From Galbibacter kalidii (lineage in GTDB: Bacteria; Bacteroidota; Bacteroidia; Flavobacteriales; Flavobacteriaceae), in assembly GCF_026241135.1 (NCBI RefSeq), contig NZ_JAPFGA010000001.1, forward strand, positions 434,001-498,000: a stretch of 64,000 nt of DNA, read 5' to 3'. Every line of letters starts with the position of its first letter. Positions within the stretch are counted from its first letter, which is position 1. The notes below the pieces were generated by a model. The model searched no databases, was not told where the DNA came from, and saw only the letters and a program-made list of their open reading frames with translations. This document shows positions 1 to 10,207 of this stretch, in pieces. Both the position numbers and the translations under genes were made by a program.

Positions 1-80
1 TAAAACCGTGGCCGTACCTGAATATTGCGGGAACTATATTGGTGGGCTTGACTATCCTGATCTACGTGTTGCTGTCCTGA
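1..80 (+). CDS. C-terminal end of a membrane protein, probably a sodium/solute (sugar) symporter; truncated by window start
   Basis: Frame starting at nt 3 reads KPWPYLNIAGTILVGLTILIYVLLS*, a hydrophobic C-terminal helix typical of PUL-associated SSS symporters; short, so tentative. Confidence 0.45.
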   Translation, partial: KPWPYLNIAGTILVGLTILIYVLLS

Positions 81-110
81 CCACCTTTTTAAACATTTAA
101 AACAAAACAT

Positions 111-1151
111 ATGAAAAAGCAAATAACTTCCATTTTTAAATTATTTATAGGGATATTCGTACTACTACTGTGTTTTCTATCCTGTAAGGACAATAAAAAG
201 AAAGAAGATGTTCAAGAACAAGCAGCGGAGAGACAGGAACAACAAGAAATTATAACTAGCCCTATTCATGAAGGTTATTATGCCGATCCTTCCGTAGTTA
301 AAGAAGGAGACACCTATTACATTTATGCTACGATAGATCCTTGGGGAGGGGAAAAACTAGCTGTGCTGGAAACCTCTGATTTTAAGAATTTCAAGACGCA
401 TAAACTCAATTGGCCCACAAAAGAAGCTTGTACCAGTCCCACTTCCAAAGAAGCTATGGTTTGGGCTCCCGACGTGATCAAGGCTAAAAATGGTAAATAT
501 TACATGTATATTTCTGTGGGGAGTGAAATATGGGTTGGTGAAAGCGAAAAACCACTTGGTCCGTGGAAGAATGCTAAAGAAGACAAAAGCCCACTCATTA
601 AAAGTACCTTATACCCCAATTATCATATGATCGACGCACAATGTTTTATTGATGATGACGGACAGGCCTATCTTTATTGGGGCTCGGGCTGGGACTGGGT
701 AAATGGACGCTGTTTTGCCGTAAAATTAAAAGAGGATATGGTTGGTTTCGACGGGGAGATTAAAAATGTAACCCCACCAAACTATTTTGAAGCTCCTTTT
801 ATGGTCAAAAAAGATGAAAAATATTATATGATGTATTCCGATGGAAAAGCCATCGATTCCACCTACAAAATAAGATATTCCATTGGCGACAACCCATTCG
901 GACCTTTTAAGGAGGAAGTCAATAGTCCAATTGCTGTGACTGATGCCGAAAAAGGAATTTATGGCCCGGGCCATCATTCTGTTTTTAAGGAAAAAGGGCA
1001 ACACTATATTTTGTACCACCAAATTTTTCCGCAAGACAAAGATTATGTGTTGAGACAGCTTCGTCTGGACAGTCTGAATTTTAGTGGAAATGGGGAGATT
1101 GAGAAAATTAATTTTAAGGGTATAAGACCAATAAATAAAAGAAATCCCTGA
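111..1151 (+). CDS. Glycoside hydrolase family 43-like lipoprotein
   Basis: Signal peptide with lipobox-like LLLCFLSC; five-bladed propeller motifs YYADPSVVKEGDTYYIYAT, WAPDVIKAKNGKYYMY, FEAPFMVKKDEKYYMMYS. Confidence 0.88.
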   Translation: MKKQITSIFKLFIGIFVLLLCFLSCKDNKKKEDVQEQAAERQEQQEIITSPIHEGYYADPSVVKEGDTYYIYATIDPWGGEKLAVLETSDFKNFKTHKLNWPTKEACTSPTSKEAMVWAPDVIKAKNGKYYMYISVGSEIWVGESEKPLGPWKNAKEDKSPLIKSTLYPNYHMIDAQCFIDDDGQAYLYWGSGWDWVNGRCFAVKLKEDMVGFDGEIKNVTPPNYFEAPFMVKKDEKYYMMYSDGKAIDSTYKIRYSIGDNPFGPFKEEVNSPIAVTDAEKGIYGPGHHSVFKEKGQHYILYHQIFPQDKDYVLRQLRLDSLNFSGNGEIEKINFKGIRPINKRNP

Positions 1152-1281
1152 AACATTTATACGGTACGGAACGCCTTGGTGTCTGTATACCCTACACCAT
1201 TAGATGTGTTAAACATCAGCAAGTTTCGGGTTTTATGATTGCACTACAGTCGCGACATTTGCAATATAAAATTCAGAAATC

Positions 1282-2133
1282 ATGAACGAGCAACAAAAAC
1301 TAGATTACAACCGTATTGCAGAGGCAATAGAATTCATTAGAAACAACTTCAAAGAACAACCCAATCTTGACGAAGTGGCTTCAAAAGTGCATCTAAGCCC
1401 TTTTCATTTTCAACGTTTGTTCAGTGAATGGGCTGGTACGACACCCAAGAAATTTTTACAGTACATCAGTCTGGGGCATGCCAAAAAGTTGCTTAAAGGA
1501 CAGCAAGCCACACTTTTTGATACGGCTCATGAAACAGGGCTTTCAGGTACAGGGAGACTCCACGATTTGTTTGTCAACATTGAAGGCATGACACCCGCCG
1601 AATATAAAAATGGCGGCACAAAGCTTTCCATAAACTACAGCTTTGCTGAGAGTCCGTTTGGAAACCTGATGGTGGCCTCGACTTCCAAAGGAATATGTCA
1701 CATGGCTTTTATTGATGATGAAACCAAGGCGTTAATTGAATTGAAAGCAAAATTCCTCAATGCAAACTTTCAGCAAAAATTAGATCTGATTCAGCAAAAC
1801 GCACTCTTCATTTTCCAAAATGATTGGAGCAAGCTTGCGGAGATCAAATTACACCTTAAAGGCACGGATTTTCAATTAAAGGTTTGGGAAACGCTTTTAA
1901 AAGTACCTATGGGGAAACTATCCACCTATGGTGATATCGCTAGACAAATAGGCAATTCTAATGCTTCACGGGCTGTTGGTACTGCTATTGGAAACAACCC
2001 GGTAGCTTTTCTCATTCCCTGTCACAGGGTTATTCAATCCACCGGAGCCCTCGGGGGGTATAAATGGGGCGGCACCAGAAAAACTGCAATTATCGGATGG
2101 GAAGGAGCAAAAACCGACACCAGTCAATTGTAG
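1282..2133 (+). CDS. AraC-type HTH fused to methylated-DNA-[protein]-cysteine S-methyltransferase (Ada C-terminal half)
   Basis: N-terminal AraC HTH (EAIEFIRNNFKEQPNLDEVASKVHLSPFHFQRLFSEWAGTTPKKFLQ); C-terminal MGMT active site IPCHRV with GKLSTYGDIA. Confidence 0.92.
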   Translation: MNEQQKLDYNRIAEAIEFIRNNFKEQPNLDEVASKVHLSPFHFQRLFSEWAGTTPKKFLQYISLGHAKKLLKGQQATLFDTAHETGLSGTGRLHDLFVNIEGMTPAEYKNGGTKLSINYSFAESPFGNLMVASTSKGICHMAFIDDETKALIELKAKFLNANFQQKLDLIQQNALFIFQNDWSKLAEIKLHLKGTDFQLKVWETLLKVPMGKLSTYGDIARQIGNSNASRAVGTAIGNNPVAFLIPCHRVIQSTGALGGYKWGGTRKTAIIGWEGAKTDTSQL

Positions 2134-2209
2134 CAAGTTTCGGGTTTTCCTACAAGGTTTAAACGTCAATCTTTGTATTTGAATTTATAAATCATTTAAA
2201 AGAAAAACA

Positions 2210-2962
2210 ATGCAAAGATTTAAAAACAAATTCGCCATGATTACAGGCGGAACAAACGGTATGGGCTTTGCAACAGCCCAACAATTCATCAAAGAAGGCG
2301 GCTGCGTCATTATAACTGGAAGAAGTACCGAAACAGTCAATAAAGCGGTAGGGCAATTAGGTTCTAATGCCTTTGGTATCGTGTCCAATGCAGGTGATAT
2401 TGAAGACCTGTTGACTTTACAAGAAAAAGCAAGACGCTATACCGACAACATTGATGTGCTTTTTGCCAATGCAGGTTACGGGAAATTTTCACCTATTGAA
2501 AATGTTGATGAAGCCCATTTTGACGAACTGTTCAATGTATTGGTAAAAGGTACGTTTTTTACCGTACAGCAGATACTGCCTTTGATGAACGAAAATAGTT
2601 CTATAGTTCTAAACACATCAGTTGTTACAGCAATGGGAACATCAAACTTTTCAATTTATTCGGCGGCCAAGTCAGCTGTACAATCATTCATCAAGACCTT
2701 TGCGGCCGAATGTACCTCCAAAGGCATTCGTGTAAACGGTGTCAGTCCGGGATACATAAAAACCAATGGGTTTAACAACACTGGTTTAAGCCCCGAACAA
2801 ATTGAACGTACCATTCAAAACATAATTCCCACTATACCTTTCAAAAGGTTTGGTGAACCATTGGAAATAGCAAATGCTGTACTTTTTCTTGCTTCGGAAG
2901 AAGCTTCTTACATACACGGCACCGAATTGACAGTGGATGCGGGAATTTCAATTATTGCATAA
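2210..2962 (+). CDS. SDR family oxidoreductase
   Basis: TGGTNGMG nucleotide-binding motif, NAG, YSAAK catalytic motif, SPGYI. Confidence 0.93.
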   Translation: MQRFKNKFAMITGGTNGMGFATAQQFIKEGGCVIITGRSTETVNKAVGQLGSNAFGIVSNAGDIEDLLTLQEKARRYTDNIDVLFANAGYGKFSPIENVDEAHFDELFNVLVKGTFFTVQQILPLMNENSSIVLNTSVVTAMGTSNFSIYSAAKSAVQSFIKTFAAECTSKGIRVNGVSPGYIKTNGFNNTGLSPEQIERTIQNIIPTIPFKRFGEPLEIANAVLFLASEEASYIHGTELTVDAGISIIA

Positions 2963-3666
2963 TGGAAAAGATTATTGAACAAACTGATTGGGATCTTGTT
3001 ACAGAGGAGATCTACAATAAGGGTTTTACGATTATTCCGAAAATCTTAACGGGCAAAGAATGTGAAATCCTAAAATCAAATTACAATAAACCCAACTTTT
3101 ACAGAAAAACGGTAGTGATGGAACGTTATCGTTTTGGCTTAGGGGAATATAAATATTTCAACTATCCATTACCCGATCTTGTTCAGCAATTAAGAACAAA
3201 CATTTACCCGCATCTTGTACCGATAGCCAATATGTGGTTTAAAGCACTTAAAATGGACAGGCAATTTCCGCTATCGCATACAGAACTTTTGAAACAATGC
3301 CATGAAAACAATCAGCAAAAAGCCACGGTTTTGATTTTGAAATATGGCAAAGGCGGGTACAATACACTGCATCAGGATTTGTACGGGGATGTTTATTTCC
3401 CGATCCAGTGTGTATTGTTTTTAAATGAACCAGAAGAAGATTACACAGGCGGAGAGTTTGTAATGACTGAACAAAGACCAAGGGCACAGTCTAAAGCTAT
3501 TGTACTAAAACCCAAAAAAGGTGATATGTTGATTTTTACAACCAACTTCAGGCCTGTAAAAGGGACAAGAGCATATTACCGGGTCAATATGAAGCATGGT
3601 GTGAGTGAAGTGTACAGTGGAGAACGCCATACGTTGGGAATTATATTTCACGATGCCATAAGCTAG
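2962..3666 (+). CDS. 2OG-Fe(II) oxygenase
   Basis: HQD...H metal motif (LHQDLYGDVYFPIQCVLFLNEP; KHGVSEV...RHTLGIIFHDA); overlaps the preceding stop (TAATG). Confidence 0.85.
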   Translation: MEKIIEQTDWDLVTEEIYNKGFTIIPKILTGKECEILKSNYNKPNFYRKTVVMERYRFGLGEYKYFNYPLPDLVQQLRTNIYPHLVPIANMWFKALKMDRQFPLSHTELLKQCHENNQQKATVLILKYGKGGYNTLHQDLYGDVYFPIQCVLFLNEPEEDYTGGEFVMTEQRPRAQSKAIVLKPKKGDMLIFTTNFRPVKGTRAYYRVNMKHGVSEVYSGERHTLGIIFHDAIS

Positions 3667-3918
3667 TTGATGATTCGACACAGTGAAATATCTGATAGAG
3701 ATATACGTAATAGAATTAAAAAGCAGAAAATATGTTTTGGAGGAAACCATAAACTAAAAATTTACGGAACGCTATCTTGCACTTCAGGAAAACGGATGAA
3801 GCGGGAAAACAGGGTGTTCTTTGCTACCGAACAAGAAGCTGACGATAACGGTTTTCGCCCCTGCGGGCATTGTATGAAAGACAAATACAAAAAATGGAAA
3901 GATGGATTTATTCAATGA
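3667..3918 (+). CDS. Stand-alone Ada metal-binding (methylphosphotriester acceptor) domain protein
   Basis: CFGG...KIYGTLSCTSGKRMKRENRVFFATEQEADDNGFRPCGHC matches the Ada_Zn_binding pattern (C..C...C..C). Confidence 0.85.
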   Translation: MMIRHSEISDRDIRNRIKKQKICFGGNHKLKIYGTLSCTSGKRMKRENRVFFATEQEADDNGFRPCGHCMKDKYKKWKDGFIQ

Positions 3919-4516
3919 TGCACCTCTAGTCGACAAAAACAAAAACCTGTTACCTAAAGACGGAACAGTCAATTATTATGGAAAATTATTTAAAGCTACG
4001 GAAGCCAATTATTACTTAGACAAATTGCTTGACACTGTGGAATGGCGAAATGATGAAGCAATCATTTTTGGAAAGAAAATTATCACCAAGCGAAAAGTGG
4101 CCTGGTATGGTGAACAACCATTTCAGTACACCTACTCCAATACCACCAAAAAAGCCTTACCATGGACAAAAGAATTACTGGAACTTAAAAACATAGTAGA
4201 AAAAGTAACAGGGGAAAGTTTTAATTCCTGTTTGCTGAATTTATATCATGATGGACAAGAAGGTATGGCGTGGCATAGTGATGGAGAAACAGATTTGAAA
4301 AAAGACGGCGCTATCGGTTCGTTGAGTTTAGGGGCTGAGCGAAAATTTGCTTTTAAACACAAACAGACCAAGGAAAAAGTAGCATTGGTTTTAGAACACG
4401 GTAGTCTGTTGGTTATGAAAGGCACTACGCAAACACATTGGTTGCACCACTTACCCCCGACTAAACGTGTTATCAAACCAAGGGTGAATTTGACATTCAG
4501 AACCATTGCAACCTAA
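3902..4516 (+). CDS. alkB: Alpha-ketoglutarate-dependent dioxygenase AlkB family
   Basis: MAWHSDGETDLKKDGAIGSLSLGAERKFAFKHK ... HWLHHLPPTKRVIKPRVNLTFR motifs; overlaps previous CDS. Confidence 0.92.
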   Translation: MDLFNDAPLVDKNKNLLPKDGTVNYYGKLFKATEANYYLDKLLDTVEWRNDEAIIFGKKIITKRKVAWYGEQPFQYTYSNTTKKALPWTKELLELKNIVEKVTGESFNSCLLNLYHDGQEGMAWHSDGETDLKKDGAIGSLSLGAERKFAFKHKQTKEKVALVLEHGSLLVMKGTTQTHWLHHLPPTKRVIKPRVNLTFRTIAT

Positions 4517-4724
4517 GTCCTTATATAAGTTTTTTTTAGCAAGGACAACAAAATATTAAAATAAAAACAAATGTATCAAGTTGGTTTATAACGGTATTTA
4601 CCAATTTTAGCCACCATAGCTTATTCATAAAACCATAGATGAATAGGTATTCTTTATTAGGTTTTCAACAGATGATTATTTAATTATTACATCAATAATT
4701 TGTGTTTTTATCACATGAATGGGC

Positions 4725-4755
4725 TATAAATTATATGTATTGAATAATAGTTTAT
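4725..4755. promoter_or_regulatory. Possible 21-bp-spaced direct repeat (TATAAATTAT / AATAGTTTAT), degenerate version of the PUL activator site
   Basis: Half-sites at 4725 and 4746 resemble CATAATTTAT/CATAGTTTAT found at 14734, 22949, 29869, 42842 with the same 21-bp spacing. Confidence 0.35.
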
Positions 4756-5116
4756 ATATAGTCAGGAGCTGGTTTGCTAATTTTGGATATAGAAGTTGTC
4801 GTAAAGCAATATGATTTGGAATGTTTGTTCAAAATGGATTGTTGATATGAAAGCAATCGATATAGAAGCGCCCTTAAAGATGCAATGAATGAACAGAACG
4901 AGGGGTGAAAAGTTAATGCGTTTGGTGCTGTCAATATTGCGAAACCAAAGTGAGAGTATTCCACAAAGAGGAAGTACCAGTTAAAAATAACCATGATTGA
5001 TCCGGGGTGTGGTACTGGATAAAATAGAAGCGCTGATAGATGGGAGTAAAAAAAGAGAATTCATATTTCGGATCGTTGGAAACTAAAATAAATAAATATT
5101 AACTAGGACTGATTTT

Positions 5117-5920
5117 ATGTTTGAAGTAAAAGATAAAGTAATTGTTATTACAGGAGGTACAGGTGTTCTGGGGAGTAGTATTGCAAAATCCCTTATTTGT
5201 GCAGGAGCTAAAGTGGTGATCATTGGACGTAACCCAGATAAACTTAACAGCATCACCAAATCCTTGGAAAATAAGGAAAACCTGATCGGCTTTTGTTGTG
5301 ATGTCCTGGACGAAGGCAAACTATGTGAAGTCAGGGATCAAATTCTCAAAAAATGGGATTCAATCCATGTGCTGATCAATGTAGCCGGGGGAAACATGCC
5401 AAGGGCTAATGTCAATGATGAACAGACTGTCTTTGATGTGAACATAGATGAGCATAAAAAGGTAATAGGCCTAAACCTGGATGGGACAATAATACCAAGC
5501 ATAATTTTCGGAAAAGTAATTGCTGAAAGTGGAGATGGAAGTATTATCAACATATCATCTATGGCAACATATTCAGCCATAACCCGGGTTATGGGTTATT
5601 CTGTCGCCAAGACCGGAGTTAACAATTTTACGCAGTGGATGGCTATGGAAATGGCGCTGAAGTTTGGAGATCGTGTTAGGGTCAATGCAATCGCCCCGGG
5701 CTTTTTTATTGGGGAACAAAATCGCAATGTACTGATCAATCCGGATGGATCTTACACAGAACGCAGCAAAAAAGTGTTGGCCCGAACCCCAATGAAGCGA
5801 TTTGGGAATATCAACGAGTTGAATGGAGCAGTACAGTTTTTATGCTCTGATGCAGCTTCATTTATAACTGGAGTGATTCTTCCGGTTGATGGAGGTTTTA
5901 GTTCCTTCAGTGGAGTGTAA
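5117..5920 (+). CDS. SDR family oxidoreductase, candidate D-mannonate/fructuronate oxidoreductase
   Basis: ITGGTGVLG, NVAGGNMP, YSVAKTGVNNFTQWMAMEMA, NAIAPGFFIGEQNR; the family commonly sits beside mannonate dehydratase in Bacteroidota. Confidence 0.82.
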   Translation: MFEVKDKVIVITGGTGVLGSSIAKSLICAGAKVVIIGRNPDKLNSITKSLENKENLIGFCCDVLDEGKLCEVRDQILKKWDSIHVLINVAGGNMPRANVNDEQTVFDVNIDEHKKVIGLNLDGTIIPSIIFGKVIAESGDGSIINISSMATYSAITRVMGYSVAKTGVNNFTQWMAMEMALKFGDRVRVNAIAPGFFIGEQNRNVLINPDGSYTERSKKVLARTPMKRFGNINELNGAVQFLCSDAASFITGVILPVDGGFSSFSGV

Positions 5921-6373
5921 AAAAGAGAGTAGTAACTCAACCTATTGTGAGTCACAGAGTATAAAACTATAAATGAAAATATAGATGAGAGTAATGATTT
6001 AAAGTTATAAACTATCTCATCAGAATCTGCCGATATCCAATTGAAGTAGAAGTTTATTCTATCAAACAAAAATATTGATTATGATAAATCAAAATACCCG
6101 ACTCCAACAAAAATCCTTGCGTTTTGTTGTTTTTACGATTGTCTTTCCAATACGTAGGATACAGTAACACACCATTTCTTATGTAAACTTATGCTTGTTA
6201 CCAGATGAGATATATGATGATGTTTTTTATGTGTTGAATGAGAGTGTGCTTTAAAGCATAACTAATAAAGAAGAGAGGAGCCATCCTCAATTGGAGTGAA
6301 TCTGTGGTTGAGTCGGGTATATGAATTACAATTTCGTGGTGCATTTTAACAGTCAATATATAGACATAATATA

Positions 6374-7429
6374 ATGAGTAAGAAGGAACCAACAATATAT
6401 GATTTAGCAGAACATCTCAATGTATCTGGCTCGACAATTAGCCGCGCATTGTCCAATCATCATTCTATAAGTAAAAAAACCAGGAAAAAGGTAGTTGAAC
6501 TGGCTAAAGAAATGGGGTACAGAAAGAATAGTTTTGCATCTCAACTCAGGAACAAAAAGACTTATAATATTGGTGTTATCATTCACGAGCTAAATAGTGA
6601 TTTCATAACTTCTGTACTCAATGGAATAGGAAAAGTAGCGACTGAAGCCCGGTATAATATTATTATCGGACATTCTTCCGAATCAAGCACAAAGGAAATA
6701 GCCATTGCAGATAACCTTTTATACCAACGGGTGGATGGATTGATAACCTCATTGGCATATGATACGGTAAACTTAAGTCATTATGATCCATTTATAGAAA
6801 GAGGGGTGCCGATTGTTTTTATTGATCGGGTACCCGTGGATGCATTGGGGGTTAAAGTAGTAATTGATAACAAAGCAGCCGGATACAATGCTACAAAACA
6901 TTTGATTGAACAAGGTTGTGAAAGGATTATGCATATCACTGCAGATCTGTCTAAGAATGTTTATTCAGATAGGTTTGAGGGATTCAAAAAAGCATTGATG
7001 GGACATAATATGGTATTTGAACCCGAACAACTTCTCATCACAAATTTGAGTGAAAAAGCGGGGGTTAAAATAGCTCAGCAAATCCTTAATATGGAAAGAA
7101 AACCCGATGGTCTTTTCATTACCAATGATCTGTGTGCATCGGTATGTATGTATCATCTTAAAAAAAATGGGATTAAAGTGCCGGAAGATATAGCTATTGT
7201 TGGTTTTAACAACGATATTATTAGCAGGATAGTTGACCCCAAATTAACTACTGTTAATTATGAAGGAGAAGAAATAGGTAAAGTAGCTGCTACTAATCTT
7301 ATCAATCAGTTAAGCGACAATCCCAGCAATTCAAGCTACACCATCGTTCTGGATTCCGATCTACTCATAAGGGAGTCGTCCCAGATAAAACAGCACGATA
7401 TTCTGAATGATACTATAAATAAATCATGA
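6374..7429 (+). CDS. LacI family transcriptional regulator
   Basis: N-terminal HTH TIYDLAEHLNVSGSTISRALSNHHSISKKTRKKVVELAKEMGYRKN plus periplasmic-binding-like sensor domain. Confidence 0.95.
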   Translation: MSKKEPTIYDLAEHLNVSGSTISRALSNHHSISKKTRKKVVELAKEMGYRKNSFASQLRNKKTYNIGVIIHELNSDFITSVLNGIGKVATEARYNIIIGHSSESSTKEIAIADNLLYQRVDGLITSLAYDTVNLSHYDPFIERGVPIVFIDRVPVDALGVKVVIDNKAAGYNATKHLIEQGCERIMHITADLSKNVYSDRFEGFKKALMGHNMVFEPEQLLITNLSEKAGVKIAQQILNMERKPDGLFITNDLCASVCMYHLKKNGIKVPEDIAIVGFNNDIISRIVDPKLTTVNYEGEEIGKVAATNLINQLSDNPSNSSYTIVLDSDLLIRESSQIKQHDILNDTINKS

Positions 7430-7452
7430 CACATAATTAGAAATTAAATAGA

Positions 7453-9822
7453 ATGAAGTTTAGCTATACAATAATCCTTTTGACAGTATCTGTTTGTAGT
7501 ATGGCACAGAGTCAAAGAGAGAAAAAGAATTTTGATTTTGACTGGAAGTTTTTCCATGGCGATACCATTGAAGCCAAAAATTCCGGTTTCGATGATAGCA
7601 AGTGGCAGGAAGTTCAGTTGCCACATGACTGGAGTATAGAGCAAGCCGTATCAAAGGAAAATGCCGGTCAAGGATGGATGGATGGTTCAATGGGCTATTT
7701 GCCGGGAGGTACTGGGTGGTACCGAAAAAGCTTTACGGTTCCTGTGACCTATAAAGATAAAAAGGTCGTTATTCAATTTGATGGGGTATATCACCAAAGT
7801 GATGTGTATGTCAATGGCAAGCATTTAGGGTTTCACCCTTACGGTTATACCACATTCGAATACGATCTAACCTCTTACTTGAATTACGGGGGAGAAAATA
7901 CTATTGCTGTCAGGGTAGACCATAGTGATAGCCCTTCATCGCGTTGGTATTCAGGTTCAGGAATTTATAGACATGTTTGGTTAAAGGTTACCAATCCAGT
8001 TCATGTAGCCACATGGGGTACATATATTACTACTCCGGAGATTACAGAAAAGGAAGCCAAAGTCAACATAACCACCACCATTAATAATGGTTCTAAAAAC
8101 CCGGTAGAAGTTTTGGTCGAAAACCAAATCAGTGACATGCGGGGAAAGAAAATTGCAGCGGAAAAGTCAAAGCTTCGTGTTGGGGAATCAAAACAGGAGG
8201 CATTGAAACAATCTTTAAAACTTAAGGAACCTCTGCTTTGGTCTATTGAAACCCCAAACTTATATGTTATGGAAACCACCGTGAAAGCAAGTGGTAAAAT
8301 AGTGGATAAATATAAGACCACGTTTGGTGTAAGGGAAATTAGGTTTGACGCGAAAAATGGCTTTTTCCTCAATGGAGAGAATATCAAAATGAAGGGCGTG
8401 AATCTTCACCCGGATGCAGGGTCATTGGGTACGGCAGTACCAGATCAGTCTTACCTGCGCAGGCTTCAAATACTCAAAGAATATGGCGTTAATGCCATCC
8501 GTTGCTCGCATAATCCCCCGACCTCGGAGTTCTTAGATATGTGTGATAGCCTGGGATTTGTTGTGATCGACGAGGCTTTTGATAAATGGAAGAGCGGCTA
8601 TTATAAAGAATATTTTGATGAGTGGTGGCAGAGGGACATGGATGCTATGGTGTTACGGGATCGCAATCACCCTTCTGTTGTTCTTTGGAGTATTGGTAAT
8701 GAAACAAGTGAGCAATATGATAAGACTGAAGAAGGAACGAAGCGTGCTGTGATGCTAAGGGATTATGTACATGAGCTGGAGCCTACCCGGTTGGTTACGG
8801 CTGCACTTCAACCTGATAAGTCAAGACAGTTTAATAAAAATGGATTTGCACAGTCTCTGGACGTGGTAGGGTATAATTATCAGGAACAATGGTTGGAGGA
8901 TGAAAAAGAACAATTTCCGAATAGGATTATGTATATATCCGAGGCCTATCCATACTATCGTGGGAAAGGAAAGGAGTATAATGCTTTCTATCCTGTAAAC
9001 CCATGGTATGATGTAGCAAACAATGACTTTGTTTTCGGACAATTCATTTGGGCAGGGGTCGATTATTTAGGGGAAAGCAGTGGTTGGCCCAGCACTGGGT
9101 GGCCGACTGGTCCGTTTGATGTCTGCATGTTTGAAAAACCATCTGCAGCATTTCACCGTTCCGTATGGAATGATACCCCTATGGTCAAGATTGCAGTGGC
9201 CGATCAATCATTGGATATAGATCCCGGAAAGCCCCACTGGAGTTGGCCGTTTCTGGCAGATCACTGGACTTTTCCTCAATACGAGGGACATGTCATCCAG
9301 ATTCAAACCACCACTAATTGTGACCGTGTGGAATTAGTCTTGAATAACGAGTCTTTAGGGATAAAAAACACTTCAGATTATTCAAATAACACCATCAATT
9401 GGTACGTGCCTTATGAAAAGGGCACCATTGTCGCGAAAGGCTACAAAGCAGGTCAGGAAGTGATTTCTTATGAGTTGAAAACCGCTGGTGAACCGGTACA
9501 GATTCTATTGTCAGCAGATAGGACCCAGATCGCCGCTGATGGTCAGGAATTATCCCACATTACGATCGAGTTTGTAGATGACCAAGGTGTGGTAGTTCCA
9601 AATGCTGATCAAGTAATTACGGTAGAAGTAGTTGGCAATGGTAGATTGTTAGGTCTGGACAACGGGGATTTAAGAAGGGATTCCTTCACCGGAAACTCAA
9701 TACCAACCTATTTCGGGAAAGTATTACTTACGGTTCAATCAAAACGTTCAAAAGGGAACATAAATGTTATTGTGAAATCTGATAACATCCCCAAGGCGAC
9801 CTTACAAATTGCAACAGAATAA
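7453..9822 (+). CDS. Glycoside hydrolase family 2 (beta-galactosidase/beta-glycosidase-like)
   Basis: Signal peptide; GH2 sugar-binding domain (WQEVQLPHDWSIEQ), GVNLHPDAGSLGTAVP, WSIGNETSEQ, FVFGQFIWAGVDYLGE. Confidence 0.92.
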   Translation: MKFSYTIILLTVSVCSMAQSQREKKNFDFDWKFFHGDTIEAKNSGFDDSKWQEVQLPHDWSIEQAVSKENAGQGWMDGSMGYLPGGTGWYRKSFTVPVTYKDKKVVIQFDGVYHQSDVYVNGKHLGFHPYGYTTFEYDLTSYLNYGGENTIAVRVDHSDSPSSRWYSGSGIYRHVWLKVTNPVHVATWGTYITTPEITEKEAKVNITTTINNGSKNPVEVLVENQISDMRGKKIAAEKSKLRVGESKQEALKQSLKLKEPLLWSIETPNLYVMETTVKASGKIVDKYKTTFGVREIRFDAKNGFFLNGENIKMKGVNLHPDAGSLGTAVPDQSYLRRLQILKEYGVNAIRCSHNPPTSEFLDMCDSLGFVVIDEAFDKWKSGYYKEYFDEWWQRDMDAMVLRDRNHPSVVLWSIGNETSEQYDKTEEGTKRAVMLRDYVHELEPTRLVTAALQPDKSRQFNKNGFAQSLDVVGYNYQEQWLEDEKEQFPNRIMYISEAYPYYRGKGKEYNAFYPVNPWYDVANNDFVFGQFIWAGVDYLGESSGWPSTGWPTGPFDVCMFEKPSAAFHRSVWNDTPMVKIAVADQSLDIDPGKPHWSWPFLADHWTFPQYEGHVIQIQTTTNCDRVELVLNNESLGIKNTSDYSNNTINWYVPYEKGTIVAKGYKAGQEVISYELKTAGEPVQILLSADRTQIAADGQELSHITIEFVDDQGVVVPNADQVITVEVVGNGRLLGLDNGDLRRDSFTGNSIPTYFGKVLLTVQSKRSKGNINVIVKSDNIPKATLQIATE

Positions 9823-9851
9823 AAGCTATCAGGATGGACTTATCAGTTAGA

Positions 9852-9900
9852 TCAATCAAAAAAAATTAACCATTAAACTGGTTTAAACTTTTTTGATTGA
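9852..9900 (+). terminator. Hairpin downstream of GH2 (possible terminator; its right arm resembles the left end of the 52075 repeat family)
   Basis: TCAATCAAAAAAAATTAACC / loop ATTAAACT / GGTTTAAACTTTTTTGATTGA inverted repeat. Confidence 0.5.
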
Positions 9901-10207
9901 AGCGAAAAATACTCCTTTGTACCGGCTGGCTCGTTCGCTAAAATAACTCACTGGGTTATTTTTACACTCCGCCCTGTCCCAGATGAAGGTGTATAGCCTT
10001 AGCTAGGGAGTAAGAAAAAGGTGAAATATGTGGTCAAAACCCGTATTGCTGCCCCCTTTACTCTAATACGAAATGAAGAATTGATAAACAAACTCTATTA
10101 GAAATGTGAGTTTAACATTTATTTTTTTTGATTTGTTATTTTTTTAACATAGTTTTAACATCAAATTAATCAACCTTTTATTGTAAGGTTTTTTACTGAG
10201 ATGGGAT

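Noticed and set aside
726-1034. Minus-strand ORF within the first GH43
   Set aside because: Antisense shadow of a well-supported coding gene, no recognisable motif; the same applies to most other minus-strand ORFs of 60-140 aa in the track.
4752-4994. 80-aa minus-strand ORF upstream of the SDR
   Set aside because: Low-complexity, no motif, region has broken frames on both strands; only noted as a possible relic/leader.
9935-9965. AAAATAACTCACTGGGTTATTTTT hairpin as an independent terminator
   Set aside because: Lies inside the decayed repeat-like segment after the GH2 terminator; no gene ends here.
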